A program made the position numbers and the translations under genes. Below, piece after piece: positions 1 to 6,679 of a stretch of DNA of 6,679 nucleotides. This DNA comes from Burkholderia gladioli. Lineage in GTDB: Bacteria > Pseudomonadota > Gammaproteobacteria > Burkholderiales > Burkholderiaceae. The DNA lies in contig WNEB01000082.1 of NCBI GenBank assembly GCA_009914575.1, positions 1-6,679 on the forward strand, written 5' to 3'. Each line of letters starts with the position of its first letter. Within the stretch, counting starts at the first letter, position 1. The notes beneath the pieces are model-generated. The model was not told the DNA's origin and made no database searches. It worked only from the letters and a program-made list of their open reading frames with translations.

Positions 1-316
1 TGACCGTGGTAGCCAATACTGCTCGCGCGAGCACCGCGCCCTGTTGGAGCAATACGCTTTGATCGCCAGCATGAGTGCCAGAGGCAACTGCTACGACAAC
101 GCAGCAATGGAGAGTTGGAACCACAGTCTGAAGGTCGAGGCCATCCATGGTGAACACCTCGCCACACGGGAGCAGGCCAAGGCTCATGTGTTTGACTACA
201 TTGAGGTTGACTACAATCGGATCCGGCTGCACTCGACCCTGGGCTACCTCAGCCCAGAGCAGTACGAGCTGGCCAATGTCGCTTAGATAGGTGTCCGTAA
301 ATCAGGGGCAAGATCA
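1..316 (+). mobile_element. Right end of an IS3-family insertion sequence (left part outside window)
   Basis: This is the 3' part of an IS3-family element: the transposase C-terminus (bases 2-286) plus about 30 bp of terminal non-coding sequence. The probable outer end is the CA at 315-316, because IS3-family elements usually begin TG and end CA, and the bases after 316 look like cutC-downstream flank. The terminal stretch, read inward from 316 on the minus strand, begins TGATCTTGCCCC. The left inverted repeat and any target duplication cannot be seen, so the exact boundary is inferred. The element is visibly less GC-rich than the neighbouring genes, as expected for a mobile insert. Confidence 0.75.
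2..286 (+). CDS. IS3-family transposase OrfB, C-terminal part (partial at 5' end)
   Basis: This is the C-terminal 94 residues of an IS3-family DDE (rve-type) transposase, the OrfB product that cuts and joins element ends. The frame is open from base 2, so the gene continues upstream; the TTG at 44 is not its start. The first visible residues, DRGSQY, are the segment around the second catalytic Asp. The catalytic Glu lies in NAAMES, and 35 residues separate Asp from Glu, which is the D(35)E spacing of the family. The C-terminal signature with [12 protein letters not shown] and SPEQYE follows, then a natural TAG at 284-286. Nothing in the visible part is broken. The first catalytic Asp and OrfA lie outside, so activity cannot be judged. 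Confidence 0.93.
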   Translation, partial: DRGSQYCSREHRALLEQYALIASMSARGNCYDNAAMESWNHSLKVEAIHGEHLATREQAKAHVFDYIEVDYNRIRLHSTLGYLSPEQYELANVA

Positions 317-362
317 GGTGCGCCGGTTTTGTTTTTGGGCGATCGTGCCCGTTCGGGCGGGG

Positions 363-1074
363 CTAGCGCACGGCGCCATCCAGCGTCGCCCTTACCTTCG
401 CCACCAGCCGCCCATCCACCGCCCCCCAGGTTTCGCCGCGCTCGCGCACGCCGGAACCGAGATGCACGGCGCGCACGCCCGTGATCCGCACGAATTCGCC
501 GAGCGTCTCGACCGTCAGCCCCGCGCCGGCCAGCACTTCGCACTATTGCCCCACGGCGCGGCGCGCCAGCCGCGCGACCGCGTCGCGCCCGGCCAGCACC
601 GACGGATGGCCGCCCGAGGTCAGCACGCTGGCGACGGCGGGTGTCTTGAGCAAGGTATCGAACGCGGCATTGAGATCGCGCGAGACGTCGAACGCGCGAT
701 GGAACGTGATCGGCTTGCCGCCGGCCGCATCCACGATGCGCGCCAGCGCGGCGGTGTCGATGTCGCCTTGCGCGGTCAGCGCGCCGAACACGATGCCCGA
801 GGCGCCGGCAGCCAACGCGGCCTGCGTGTCGCGCACGAGGATCGCCAGCTCGTCGGGGGGCATAGACGAAACCGCGCGAGTGCGGCCGCACGATCACGTT
901 GACGGGAATCGCCACGGCGGCGGTGACGGCCTCGATCAGGCCGATGCTCGGCGTCAGGCCGCCTTCGGCCAGGCCGGTGACGAGTTCGATGCGGTCCGCG
1001 CCCGCACGCGCGGCGGTCTGCGCGTCGGACAGCGTGGTGGCGATGACTTCGAGGAGGATCGGCGCGGCGGGCAT
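363..1074 (-). pseudogene. cutC: cutC homologue, broken by a frameshift and an in-frame stop
   Basis: This is a CutC-family TIM-barrel protein, traditionally called a copper homeostasis protein although its biochemical role is uncertain. Repaired, it would have about 236 codons, close to the family's usual 240-250. Family motifs appear in order: LLEV near residue 8, AGADRIEL at 24-31, EGGLTPS, VRPHSRGF, GALTAQGDID, TFHRAFD at 123-129, VLTSGG at 150-155, and LAGAGLTVE and LGSGVRE after the stop. Two lesions are seen. There is one extra G in the run at 855-860, after codon 73, and dropping it joins YAP to DELAILVRDT. A TAG at codon 177 (543-545) has conserved sequence continuing in frame to the natural stop at 363-365. 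The start at 1074 was chosen because the conserved N-terminus begins there; I see no good ribosome binding site. TACGAT (1108-1113, minus) is only a possible -10 box. The gene lies 79 bp downstream of the EAL gene on the same strand. An intact product is not expected unless the G run is a read error. Confidence 0.88.
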
Positions 1075-1153
1075 GGAGGCGGCTACGGTGAGGTCGGCGG
1101 AACCGGCATCGTAACCGAGAAGCGCCGCGCGCCCCGCCCCGTACGCCCCCGTG

Positions 1154-2449
1154 TCAGGCCACCCACGCCCCCTCGTGCCAGTCGATATCGCCGCACAGCA
1201 CGTGCAGCGCGTCGTCGGCGCCGCGCACCGCGATCGACAGCGTCACGCACGGCAGCGCCTCGTTGATCGACAGATACGGCCGGGTCACGTGCACGCGCTG
1301 CGGCTCGGCGATCGCCGCGCGGAAATACGACCGCCGCAGTCAGTTCGCGCCCTGCGCGTCGGCGAGCGGCAGGAAGCGCGTTTCGTGCGACGCGCGATCG
1401 GCGCGCAGCACCACGTTGCGCCCTGCCTGACGGCCATGCGCATCGAGCAGGAAGCAGCGCGCCGCGTCGTTGAGCGCGAGGAAATTCCAGCACACCTCGT
1501 CGAGCGATTCGCCGGCCGCGAGCCGCTCGGTCGCGCGCTCGAACGCGCGCAGGTACGGCGCGATGCGCCGCTCGCGCGCCTCGGTCTGCAGCCGGTAACG
1601 CTCGATCAGCTCGCCGATGCAGGCCGACGCGGTCGCGTCGTCGGTCAGCCCGGTCGCCGGGCGGCCGAAGAAATAGCCCTGCACGAAATCGGCCTCGCAG
1701 GCGAGCGCGACCTGCGCGTCGTGCTCGGTTTCGATGCCCTCGATCAGCACCAGCTTGCCGGCCTCGTGCAGCAACGTCACGAGCCCGTGCAGGATCGCGA
1801 TCTGCCCGCTGCGATGCTGCGCGTGCGACAGCATGATGCGATCGAGCTTGACGATGTCGGGGTTCAGTTGCCAGATCCGCTCGATGTTCGAATGGCCCGC
1901 GCCGAAATCGTCGAGCGCGATCAGGAAGCCGTGCGCGCGGAATTCCTGCACGGCGTCGGCGAGACGGTCGAGATCGTCGGCGCGCTGCTCCAGCACTTTG
2001 AGCACCACGCGGCGCGGCGAGATGTCGAGCCGCTTCAGGTTCGCGAGCAGCGCCGCGGCCTGGAACGGATCGGTCAGCACGCCGGGATGCACGTTCAGGA
2101 ACAGCCACTCGCGCTCGGCGCCGAGCAGCGAGAAGTTCTCGAGGTGCAGCGCCTGCGCGAGCCGGTCGACCTGCATCGCCGCGCCGCGCCGCGCGGCCTG
2201 CCCGAACACGTCGAGCGGCGACACCGGCCGGTCGAGCGCATCGTGCGCGAGCAGCAGCCCATCGTACCCCACCGCACGCTGGTGCGACATGCTGAAGATC
2301 GGTTGAAACATGCTCGACAACGCCAGATCGCGGTGGCTCGACGCCACCCGCTCGAAGCCGGACGGCACCTCGCGCTCGAACCGGTAGGGCGAACCCGACG
2401 ACACCGGGGCCGTCATCGCCAGCGGCCGTTCCTGCTGCATGGTCAACAT
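1154..2449 (-). pseudogene. EAL-domain c-di-GMP signalling protein with premature TGA
   Basis: This encodes a soluble protein with an EAL (c-di-GMP phosphodiesterase-type) domain at about residues 40-275, followed by a domain resembling the EAL-associated sensor region of YkuI-type proteins (about 285-431). No signal peptide or membrane segment is visible. The reading frame stops at TGA, codon 370 (1340-1342). Beyond it the same frame continues for 61 sensible codons (LRRSYFRAAIAEP to HEGAWVA) to a TGA at 1154-1156, so the stop probably replaced a Trp TGG. The EAL domain itself is intact and a 369-residue product could be made. Catalytic residues are degenerate. The EAL motif reads DGL at 63-65 (GYDGLL), and the first Glu of the E-I-T-E motif is Lys151. 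Asn119, Asp180-Asp181 (DDFGAG), Lys201, Glu237 and Gln257 are kept. Known EAL enzymes need both missing Glu residues, so I infer a c-di-GMP receptor or regulator rather than a hydrolase. The start at 2449 has a strong AGGAGG eight bases upstream. Confidence 0.85.
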
Positions 2450-2457
2450 GCGACGTC

Positions 2458-2463
2458 CCTCCT
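2458..2463 (-). promoter_or_regulatory. Ribosome binding site of the EAL gene
   Basis: On the minus strand this reads AGGAGG, a full Shine-Dalgarno match with eight bases between it and the ATG at 2449-2447. It favours the first Met over the in-frame ATGs at codons 4 and 12. Confidence 0.75.
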
Positions 2464-2684
2464 GATGGCCGCCGCCGTTGCCGGCGCGCGACCCGTAATC
2501 GATCCGCTGCTCATCATTGCACCCTCGGTCATTCCACCGTGTTGTCCGTCAGGTATAAGCAAGCTCCGTGCTCACTCGCAAAAACCGTCCGAAGCCCCGC
2601 CGGCATTGACGCGATGCACCGCGCCGCGATCCCGGCCGCACCAACTCGGTGCATGTCGGCACGACGCCGTTCACCGTCGCGCGC

Positions 2685-2690
2685 TACACT
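2685..2690 (+). promoter_or_regulatory. Possible -10 box of the antiporter gene
   Basis: TACACT lies 37 bp before the antiporter ATG, inside GCGCTACACTCGCC. This resembles sigma-70 -10 boxes common in betaproteobacteria. No good -35 hexamer sits 16-18 bp upstream, so this is a weak call. It would give a leader of about 30 bases. Confidence 0.3.
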
Positions 2691-2727
2691 CGCCCGGTCC
2701 CTGCCTTACGAGAACCCGACTCTATCG

Positions 2728-4412
2728 ATGGAAATCGTCTTCACCGCCCTGATCCTGCTGCTCGCGGTCGCGCTGTCCGGCATCGCGATCCGCCTGCTGC
2801 CCTGGCGCCCGCCGCTGCCGCTCGTGCAGATCGCCATCGGCGCGCTGCTCGCCTGGCCGCGCCTGCGTCTGCACGTGAGCTTCGATCCCGAAATCTTCAT
2901 GCTGCTGTTCATCCCGCCGCTGCTGTTCGCCGACGGCTGGCGGATTCCGAAACGCGAGCTGTACCTGCAACGGCGCGCGATCCTGATGCTGGCGTTCGGG
3001 CTGGTGTTCATCACGGTGCTGGCGGTGGGCTATTTCGCGCACTGGCTGGTGCCGGGTCTGCCGCTGCCGGTCGCGTTCGCGCTGGCGGCCGTGCTGTCGC
3101 CCACCGACGCGGTGGCGCTGTCGGGCATCGCCGGCAAGGGCCGGATTCCGCCGCAGCTGATGCACATCCTCGAAGGCGAGGCGCTGATGAACGACGCGTC
3201 GGGCCTAGTGGCGCTGAAGTTCGCGATCGCCGCCGCGCTCACCGGCGTGTTCTCGCTGCGCGAGGCGTCGCTCGATTTCGTGATCGTCGCGAGCGGCGGC
3301 CTCGCGGTCGGCGCGGCGCTGGCCTGGCTGTTCAGTACGCTGTCGACGCGTTTCCTGAACGCCGCGCAGGAAGGCGATCCGGCGCCCGGCATCGTCATGA
3401 CGCTGCTGATCCCGTTCGCGTCGTACCTGATCGCCGAGCATTTCGAGCTGTCGGGGATCCTGTCGGCGGTGGCGGCCGGGATGATGATGAATTACACGAG
3501 CTTCTCGCGCAGCAGCACGGTGGCCGCGCGGGTGCGCGCCGAGAACACCTGGTCGATGATCGAGTTCGTGTTCAACGGCATGGTGTTCATCATGCTCGGG
3601 CTGCAGATGCCGCAGATCATCGGCCGCGCGCTGCTGTCGGCGCATCACGAAAGCGACGCGCTGGTGGCCGCGATGATCGGCTACGTGCTGGCGATGCTGG
3701 CCGCGCTGTACGCGATCCGCTTCAGCTGGATCTGGCTGCTGCGCTGGATCGCGAGCCTGCGCGCGGCGCGGCGCGGCGCGGCCTGAGCGGCAGCATGCCG
3801 GGCTTTCGCACCATCGCGCTGATGACGGTGGGCGGCGTGCGCGGCGCGGTCACGCTGGCCGGCGTGCTGTCGGTGCCGGTCGCGCTCGGCAACGGCACCC
3901 CGCTGGCCGGGCGCGACACCGCCATCTTCATCGCCTCGGGCGTGATACTCGGCTCGCTGCTGGTGGCCGTGGTGGGGCTGCCGCTGCTGCTGCGCGACCT
4001 GCGCACCGCGCCAAACCCGCACGTGCGCGAGGAGCGCGCCGCGCGCGCGGCCGCAGCGCAGGCGGCGATCCGCGCGATCGACGCCACCCACGACACGCTG
4101 ACCGCCGATCTCGACGAAGCCGACGCCGCGCGCTGCGCCGACATCACCGCGCGCGTCATGGATCTCTACCGCCGCCGCCTTGACAGCCTCGACGACGACG
4201 AGGGCGACGACGCCGCCACGCTGCGCGCCGAAGCCAAGCAGGCCGAACGGATGGAGCTGCAGATGAAGCTCTCGGCGATCCGCGCCGAGCGCGCGGCGCT
4301 GTACCGGATGCGCACCGAGCAGAAGATCAACGACGAAACGCTCGTCAAGCTGATGCGCGAGGTCGATCTGTCGGAGACGGCGATGACAACGCGCAAGAAA
4401 GGGCGGCTGTAG
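2728..4412 (+). pseudogene. CPA1/NhaP-type Na+/H+ antiporter, frameshifted at a 5-bp repeat
   Basis: This encodes an inner-membrane monovalent cation/proton antiporter of the CPA1 family, which exchanges cytoplasmic Na+ or K+ for H+. Repaired, it would be 559 residues, near the usual length. The start at 2728 gives MEIVFTALILLLAVALSG, the expected first membrane helix. Hydrophobic helices alternate with short loops. Core motifs are LSPTDAVALSGI at 123-134 and EGEALMND at 149-156, with the Asn-Asp pair (155-156) of the ion site. The frame is lost in a run of four GCGCG units (3761-3782), giving a TGA at 3784-3786 and a 352-residue product. Removing one 5-bp unit yields LRAARRGLSGSMPGFR and continues through GGVRGAVTLAGVLSVP, another core family motif, the last membrane helices and a charged, helical cytoplasmic tail ending at 4412. 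The truncated form lacks the last helices and the tail, so it should not transport. The repeat length might vary between cells, making the gene switchable; this is inference. No strong ribosome binding site is visible. Confidence 0.88.
3761..3782 (+). repeat. 5-bp tandem repeat (GCGCG, 4.4 copies) inside the antiporter gene
   Basis: Four perfect GCGCG units and a partial fifth lie at the point where the antiporter reading frame shifts. One unit fewer restores the conserved protein frame, so the present allele looks like a one-unit expansion by slipped-strand replication (+5 bases). Confidence 0.9.
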
Positions 4413-4421
4413 GCCCGCGGA

Positions 4422-4448
4422 GCGGTCGCGCGCGCCCGGCGCGGCCGC
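4422..4448 (+). terminator. GC-rich hairpin between convergent genes (terminator candidate)
   Basis: GCGGTCGCGC at 4422-4431 pairs with GCGCGGCCGC at 4439-4448, with one T-G wobble and a 7-base loop. The hairpin sits in the 46-bp gap between the antiporter stop and the oxidoreductase stop. A short TTT (4453-4455) follows on the plus strand a few bases later. There is no long T tract on either strand, so intrinsic termination is plausible but weak. Confidence 0.4.
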
Positions 4449-4458
4449 CGCCTTTCCG

Positions 4459-6511
4459 CTACTTCGCCGCGACCACCACCGGAATCCCGCGCAACGCGCC
4501 CGCCCCCTTGATCGGCTCGATCGCCTGCGCGCCGGTCGCCGCTTCCACGCCAGCCTGCAACGCCAGCGCCGGCTCGGCGCGCTTCATGGCGGCCACGCTC
4601 GCTAGCTTCACCGGCCCGTAGCCGCGCACCTTGGCGGGCAGCGCGGCGAGCGCCGCGACGGCCTGCGCGTTGCCGCCCTGCCCCGCCTTCAGCGCCGCGA
4701 ACGCGCGCGTCATGGTGATGGCGTAATCGTCGGCCAGCGCGCGCTCCATGCGGCGCTCGGCGGTGCGGCCGAACGGATCGAACGGCGTGCCGCGCAGCCC
4801 GCGGCAGCGCGCCAGCACGCCGAGCACGGGCCACATCCAGCCGCCGAAACGCTGCTTCTTCGGGCGCGCGCCGTGAGCGGCCTTCGCCATGGCGGGCGGC
4901 GCCAGATGGAAACGGATCCGGTAATCGCGTCCGGCCACGCCGTCGAACTGCGCGCCGAGCGCCGAGCGCCGCGCGGAAGCTGCCGTCGCTGTAGAGCCGC
5001 GCCACTTCGTATTCGTCCTTCACGGCCAGCAGCCGGTAGAACGCGGTCGCCACGGCTTCCGCGACCTGCGCGTTGCCGGTGGCGCGCGTGGCGTCCACCA
5101 GCGTGCGGTAGCGCGCCGCGACGCGCCGCCCACCGTAGGCGTCGAGCCGCGCCGTGCCCGTGCGATCGGCCACCAGCTCGTCGAGCGTGCGCGGCGCGGC
5201 GGCGGCCGGCGCCGCATGATGCGCCTGCCACAGCGCCTCGAGCCCGACCGGATCGCCCGCCGCCATCCGACCGATCGAGAACGCCAGCCGGTTCGCGTCG
5301 ACCGCCACGCCGTTCAGCTCGAGCGCGCGCATCAGCGCCGCCAGCGACATCGGCACGAGCCCGTGCTGCCAGGCGAAGCCGAGCATCAGGATGTTCGCGC
5401 CGATCGAATCGCCGAGGAACCGGGCGGCCAGCGCCTGCGCGTCGCATTCGGACACGCGCCCGTCGCCGGCCGCGTGACGCATCTTGTCGAGCAGCGCGCC
5501 GGCGTGCAGGCTCGCGTCGGGATCGCGCACGAACGCGGCGTTCGGGATCGGATGCGTGTTGACGACGATGCGCGTGCGGTCGTGGCGCACCGTCTGCAAC
5601 GCCTCGGCGCTCGCGCCCACCACCATGTCGCAGGCCAGCAGCAGGTCGGCCTGCTGCGTGTCGATGCGCACCTGGTTCAGCCATGCGTCGCGCGCGGCGA
5701 TCCGCACGTACGACAGCACCGCGCCGCCCTTCTGCGCGAAGCCCATGAAATCGAGCACCGACGCGCTGCGGCCCTCCAGGTGCGCCGCCATGCTGATCAG
5801 CGCGCCCACCGTCACCACGCCGGTGCCGCCCACGCCCGTCACCAGCATGTCGTACGGCGCCGCGTCGAGCCGCGCGGCCGGCAGCGGCAGCGCCGCCACG
5901 CGCGCGGCCAGCGCGGCCTCGTCGAACGCGATGCCGACCGCCTGCTTCAGCGCCGCGCCCTCGACGGTCACGAAGCTCGGGCAGAAGCCGTTCACGCACG
6001 AATAATCCTTGTTGCACGACGACTGATCGATGCGGCGCTTGCGGTCGAGCGGCGTCTCGACCGCTTCCACCGACAGGCAGTTCGACTGCACGCCGCAATC
6101 GCCGCATCCTTCGCACACCTGTTCGTTGATGAACGCGCGCCGGGCCGGGTCGGGATACTAGCCCTTCTTGCGGCGGCGCTTCTCGCCCGCGCAGGTCTGG
6201 TCGTAGATCAGCACCGTCACGCCGTCGGTGTCGCGCAGCTCGCGCTGCACGGCGTCGAGTTCGTCCCGATGATGGAAGCTCGTGCCGCGCGGGAACGCGT
6301 CGCGCAGGCCGTCGTACTTCCGCGGCTCGTCGGACACCACCACGAAGCGCGACACGCCCTCGGCCTCCGCCTGCCGCGCGATCTGCGGCACCGACAGGCT
6401 GCCGTCCACCGGCTGCCCGCCCGTCATCGCCACCGCGTCGTTGTAAAGGATCTTGTAGGTGATCGTGGCGCGCGCGGCCACCTCCTGCAGGATCGCCAGG
6501 AGAATGAAATG
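4459..6511 (-). pseudogene. Indolepyruvate ferredoxin oxidoreductase (fused type), C-terminal remnant with several lesions
   Basis: This is the C-terminal part of the large single-chain oxidoreductase that decarboxylates indolepyruvate and related arylpyruvates to acyl-CoA, in aromatic amino acid breakdown. The visible part would be about 680 residues; full-length proteins have nearly 1,200, so roughly the first 500 residues, with most of the thiamine-diphosphate region, are absent. Reading from 6511, the segment with YNDAVAMTGGQP is the end of that region. A cysteine cluster follows (CEGCGDCG at fragment residues 133-140, Cys145, then SCNKDYSCVNGFC) that should bind an Fe-S cluster. Next is the gamma/IorB-like domain with GVGGTGVVTVGAL at about 226, and a C-terminal domain beginning near VKDEYEVARLYSDGSF. 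There are three lesions. A TAG lies at 6158-6160 (fragment codon 118), before conserved YPDPARRAFINE. A 7-bp tandem duplication at 4952-4971 shifts the frame, and removing one copy gives SFRAALGAQFDGVAGRDY. The 5' part is lost at the IS110-type element. Conservation breaks off near HFILLAI, so the right edge is approximate. Confidence 0.88.
4952..4971 (-). repeat. 7-bp tandem duplication causing a frameshift in the oxidoreductase gene
   Basis: On the plus strand, the unit CGAGCGC occurs twice back to back (4956-4962 and 4963-4969), and the period of seven extends over 4952-4971. Deleting one copy restores the conserved frame of the oxidoreductase. This is the expected product of slippage at a short direct repeat. 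Confidence 0.88.
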
Positions 6512-6550
6512 AACGCGTCCCCCCCGTGACCGAGTGAGCGAAGAATGAGG

Positions 6551-6627
6551 GTGGATCCTCACGGGCCAACGGCATCGATGTGCCCTGGTGGAAAATGCAC
6601 GCATTTCCCGGCAACCGGAGGATCCAC
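6551..6627 (+). promoter_or_regulatory. Inverted repeat in the IS110 leader covering the transposase ribosome binding site
   Basis: GTGGATCCTC (6551-6560) is a perfect reverse complement of GAGGATCCAC (6618-6627). With one bulged A (6561), CGG at 6562-6564 also pairs with CCG at 6615-6617, making a 13-bp stem. The right arm contains the GGAGG ribosome binding site and ends one base before the ATG. The 50-base loop holds a palindrome, AAATGC-AC-GCATTT (6593-6606). If folded in RNA, this would hide the ribosome binding site, as known for other insertion sequences that avoid read-through expression. The repeat could instead be a terminal or subterminal element, or part of a guide RNA. Confidence 0.55.
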
Positions 6628-6628
6628 G

Positions 6629-6679
6629 ATGAACAGTATGGCCGTAGGTGTCGACATCGCCAAGCAGGTATTCCAAGTG
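6629..6679 (+). CDS. IS110-family DEDD transposase, N-terminal 17 residues (partial at 3' end)
   Basis: The visible product is MNSMAVGVDIAKQVFQV. The GVDIAK-VFQV motif is the N-terminal signature of IS110-family recombinases, with the first Asp of their RuvC-like DEDD active site. GGAGG at 6617-6621, seven bases before the ATG, supports the start. The gene runs off the window. IS110-family enzymes recombine circular element intermediates into specific targets, guided in characterised members by a bridge RNA encoded in the element's non-coding end. Confidence 0.85.
   Translation, partial: MNSMAVGVDIAKQVFQV

Larger units (their letters stand above)
2450..2727. other. Divergent intergenic region between the EAL and antiporter genes
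   Basis: This 278-bp gap separates two genes transcribed away from each other, so it should hold both promoters. I see the EAL ribosome binding site at its left edge and a possible antiporter -10 box near its right edge. The stretch is somewhat less GC-rich than the genes. Open frames cross it, but none has conserved sequence or a convincing start, so I call no gene. I found no clear operator palindrome or riboswitch. Confidence 0.6.
6512..6679 (+). mobile_element. Left end of an IS110/IS1111-family insertion sequence (continues past window)
   Basis: The oxidoreductase homology stops between about 6500 and 6515, and an IS110-type transposase begins at 6629, so the element's left end should lie near 6500-6520. 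IS110-family elements usually lack terminal inverted repeats and target duplications, so the end cannot be fixed from this sequence alone. The leader is at most about 120 bp and holds an inverted repeat and a small palindrome. Whether the missing part of the oxidoreductase lies beyond the element (insertion) or is gone (deletion) cannot be seen. Confidence 0.7.

Noticed and set aside
327..358. Hairpin GCCC-GTTC-GGGC (347-358) with a nearby T-rich run (327-336) as a cutC terminator.
   Set aside because: For leftward cutC transcription the run is A-rich rather than U-rich, and for rightward transcription it precedes the hairpin. The geometry is wrong on both strands.
1151..2752. Very long open frames antisense to the EAL, antiporter and oxidoreductase genes.
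   Set aside because: They are rich in Arg, Ala, Gly and Pro, have no recognisable family motifs, and lie opposite genes with clear conserved domains. In such GC-rich DNA, long antisense open frames are expected by chance.
3787..4412. A separate gene for the C-terminal part of the antiporter.
   Set aside because: It begins mid-membrane domain and has no ribosome binding site at the ATG near 3794. Removing one repeat unit joins it smoothly to the upstream part.
4459..4938. An independent small protein starting at the GTG at 4938.
   Set aside because: Its sequence is the C-terminal end of the oxidoreductase, and the apparent start is only an internal Val codon just after the 7-bp duplication.
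543..6160. Stop-codon recoding (UAG or UGA read as an amino acid) to explain three in-frame stops.
   Set aside because: TGA also ends the EAL gene naturally at 1154-1156, and TAG ends cutC, the antiporter, the oxidoreductase and the IS3 transposase. Three of the genes also carry frameshifts, which recoding would not repair.
1..6679. A composite transposon carrying the genes between the two IS elements.
   Set aside because: The flanking elements belong to different families (IS3 and IS110) with different mechanisms, and the genes between match the expected chromosomal base composition.

Overview
The window is GC-rich DNA, roughly two-thirds G+C by eye. Its codon usage and protein families fit a Burkholderia-type betaproteobacterium, of the B. 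glumae / gladioli / pseudomallei kind. That assignment is an inference from protein resemblance and base composition; no marker gene is present. Visibly less GC-rich insertion-sequence pieces bound the window at both ends.

Layout. Bases 1-316 are the right end of an IS3-family element: the C-terminal part of its DDE transposase, then the terminal sequence. Next come a cutC homologue (363-1074, minus), an EAL-domain protein (1154-2449, minus), a CPA1/NhaP-type Na+/H+ antiporter (2728-4412, plus) and the C-terminal two-thirds or less of a fused indolepyruvate ferredoxin oxidoreductase (4459 to about 6511, minus). At about 6500-6520 the oxidoreductase homology gives way to the left end of an IS110/IS1111-family element, whose transposase starts at 6629 and runs off the window.

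The main observation is that all four chromosomal genes are broken, and the lesions can be read base by base. cutC has one extra base in a G6 run and an in-frame TAG. The EAL gene has an in-frame TGA, 61 codons short of its natural end. The antiporter is frameshifted by one extra copy of a 5-bp tandem repeat. The oxidoreductase has a 7-bp tandem duplication, an in-frame TAG, and a 5' part missing at the IS110 element. Removing the extra repeat unit or reading through the stop recovers conserved family sequence each time, so the lesions look recent. Together with two IS elements in 6.7 kb, this suggests a genome in early reduction (host-restricted or symbiotic lineage), a mutator background, or in part sequencing error.

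The genes do not form one pathway. They are a TIM-barrel CutC protein, a c-di-GMP-related signalling protein, a cation/proton antiporter and an enzyme of aromatic amino acid catabolism. The EAL and antiporter genes are divergent across a 278-bp gap. The antiporter and oxidoreductase genes converge on a 46-bp gap that holds a strong GC hairpin. I found no convincing new defence or multi-gene system. The least-explained non-coding element is the structured 5' leader of the IS110-type transposase, where a hairpin covers the ribosome binding site.
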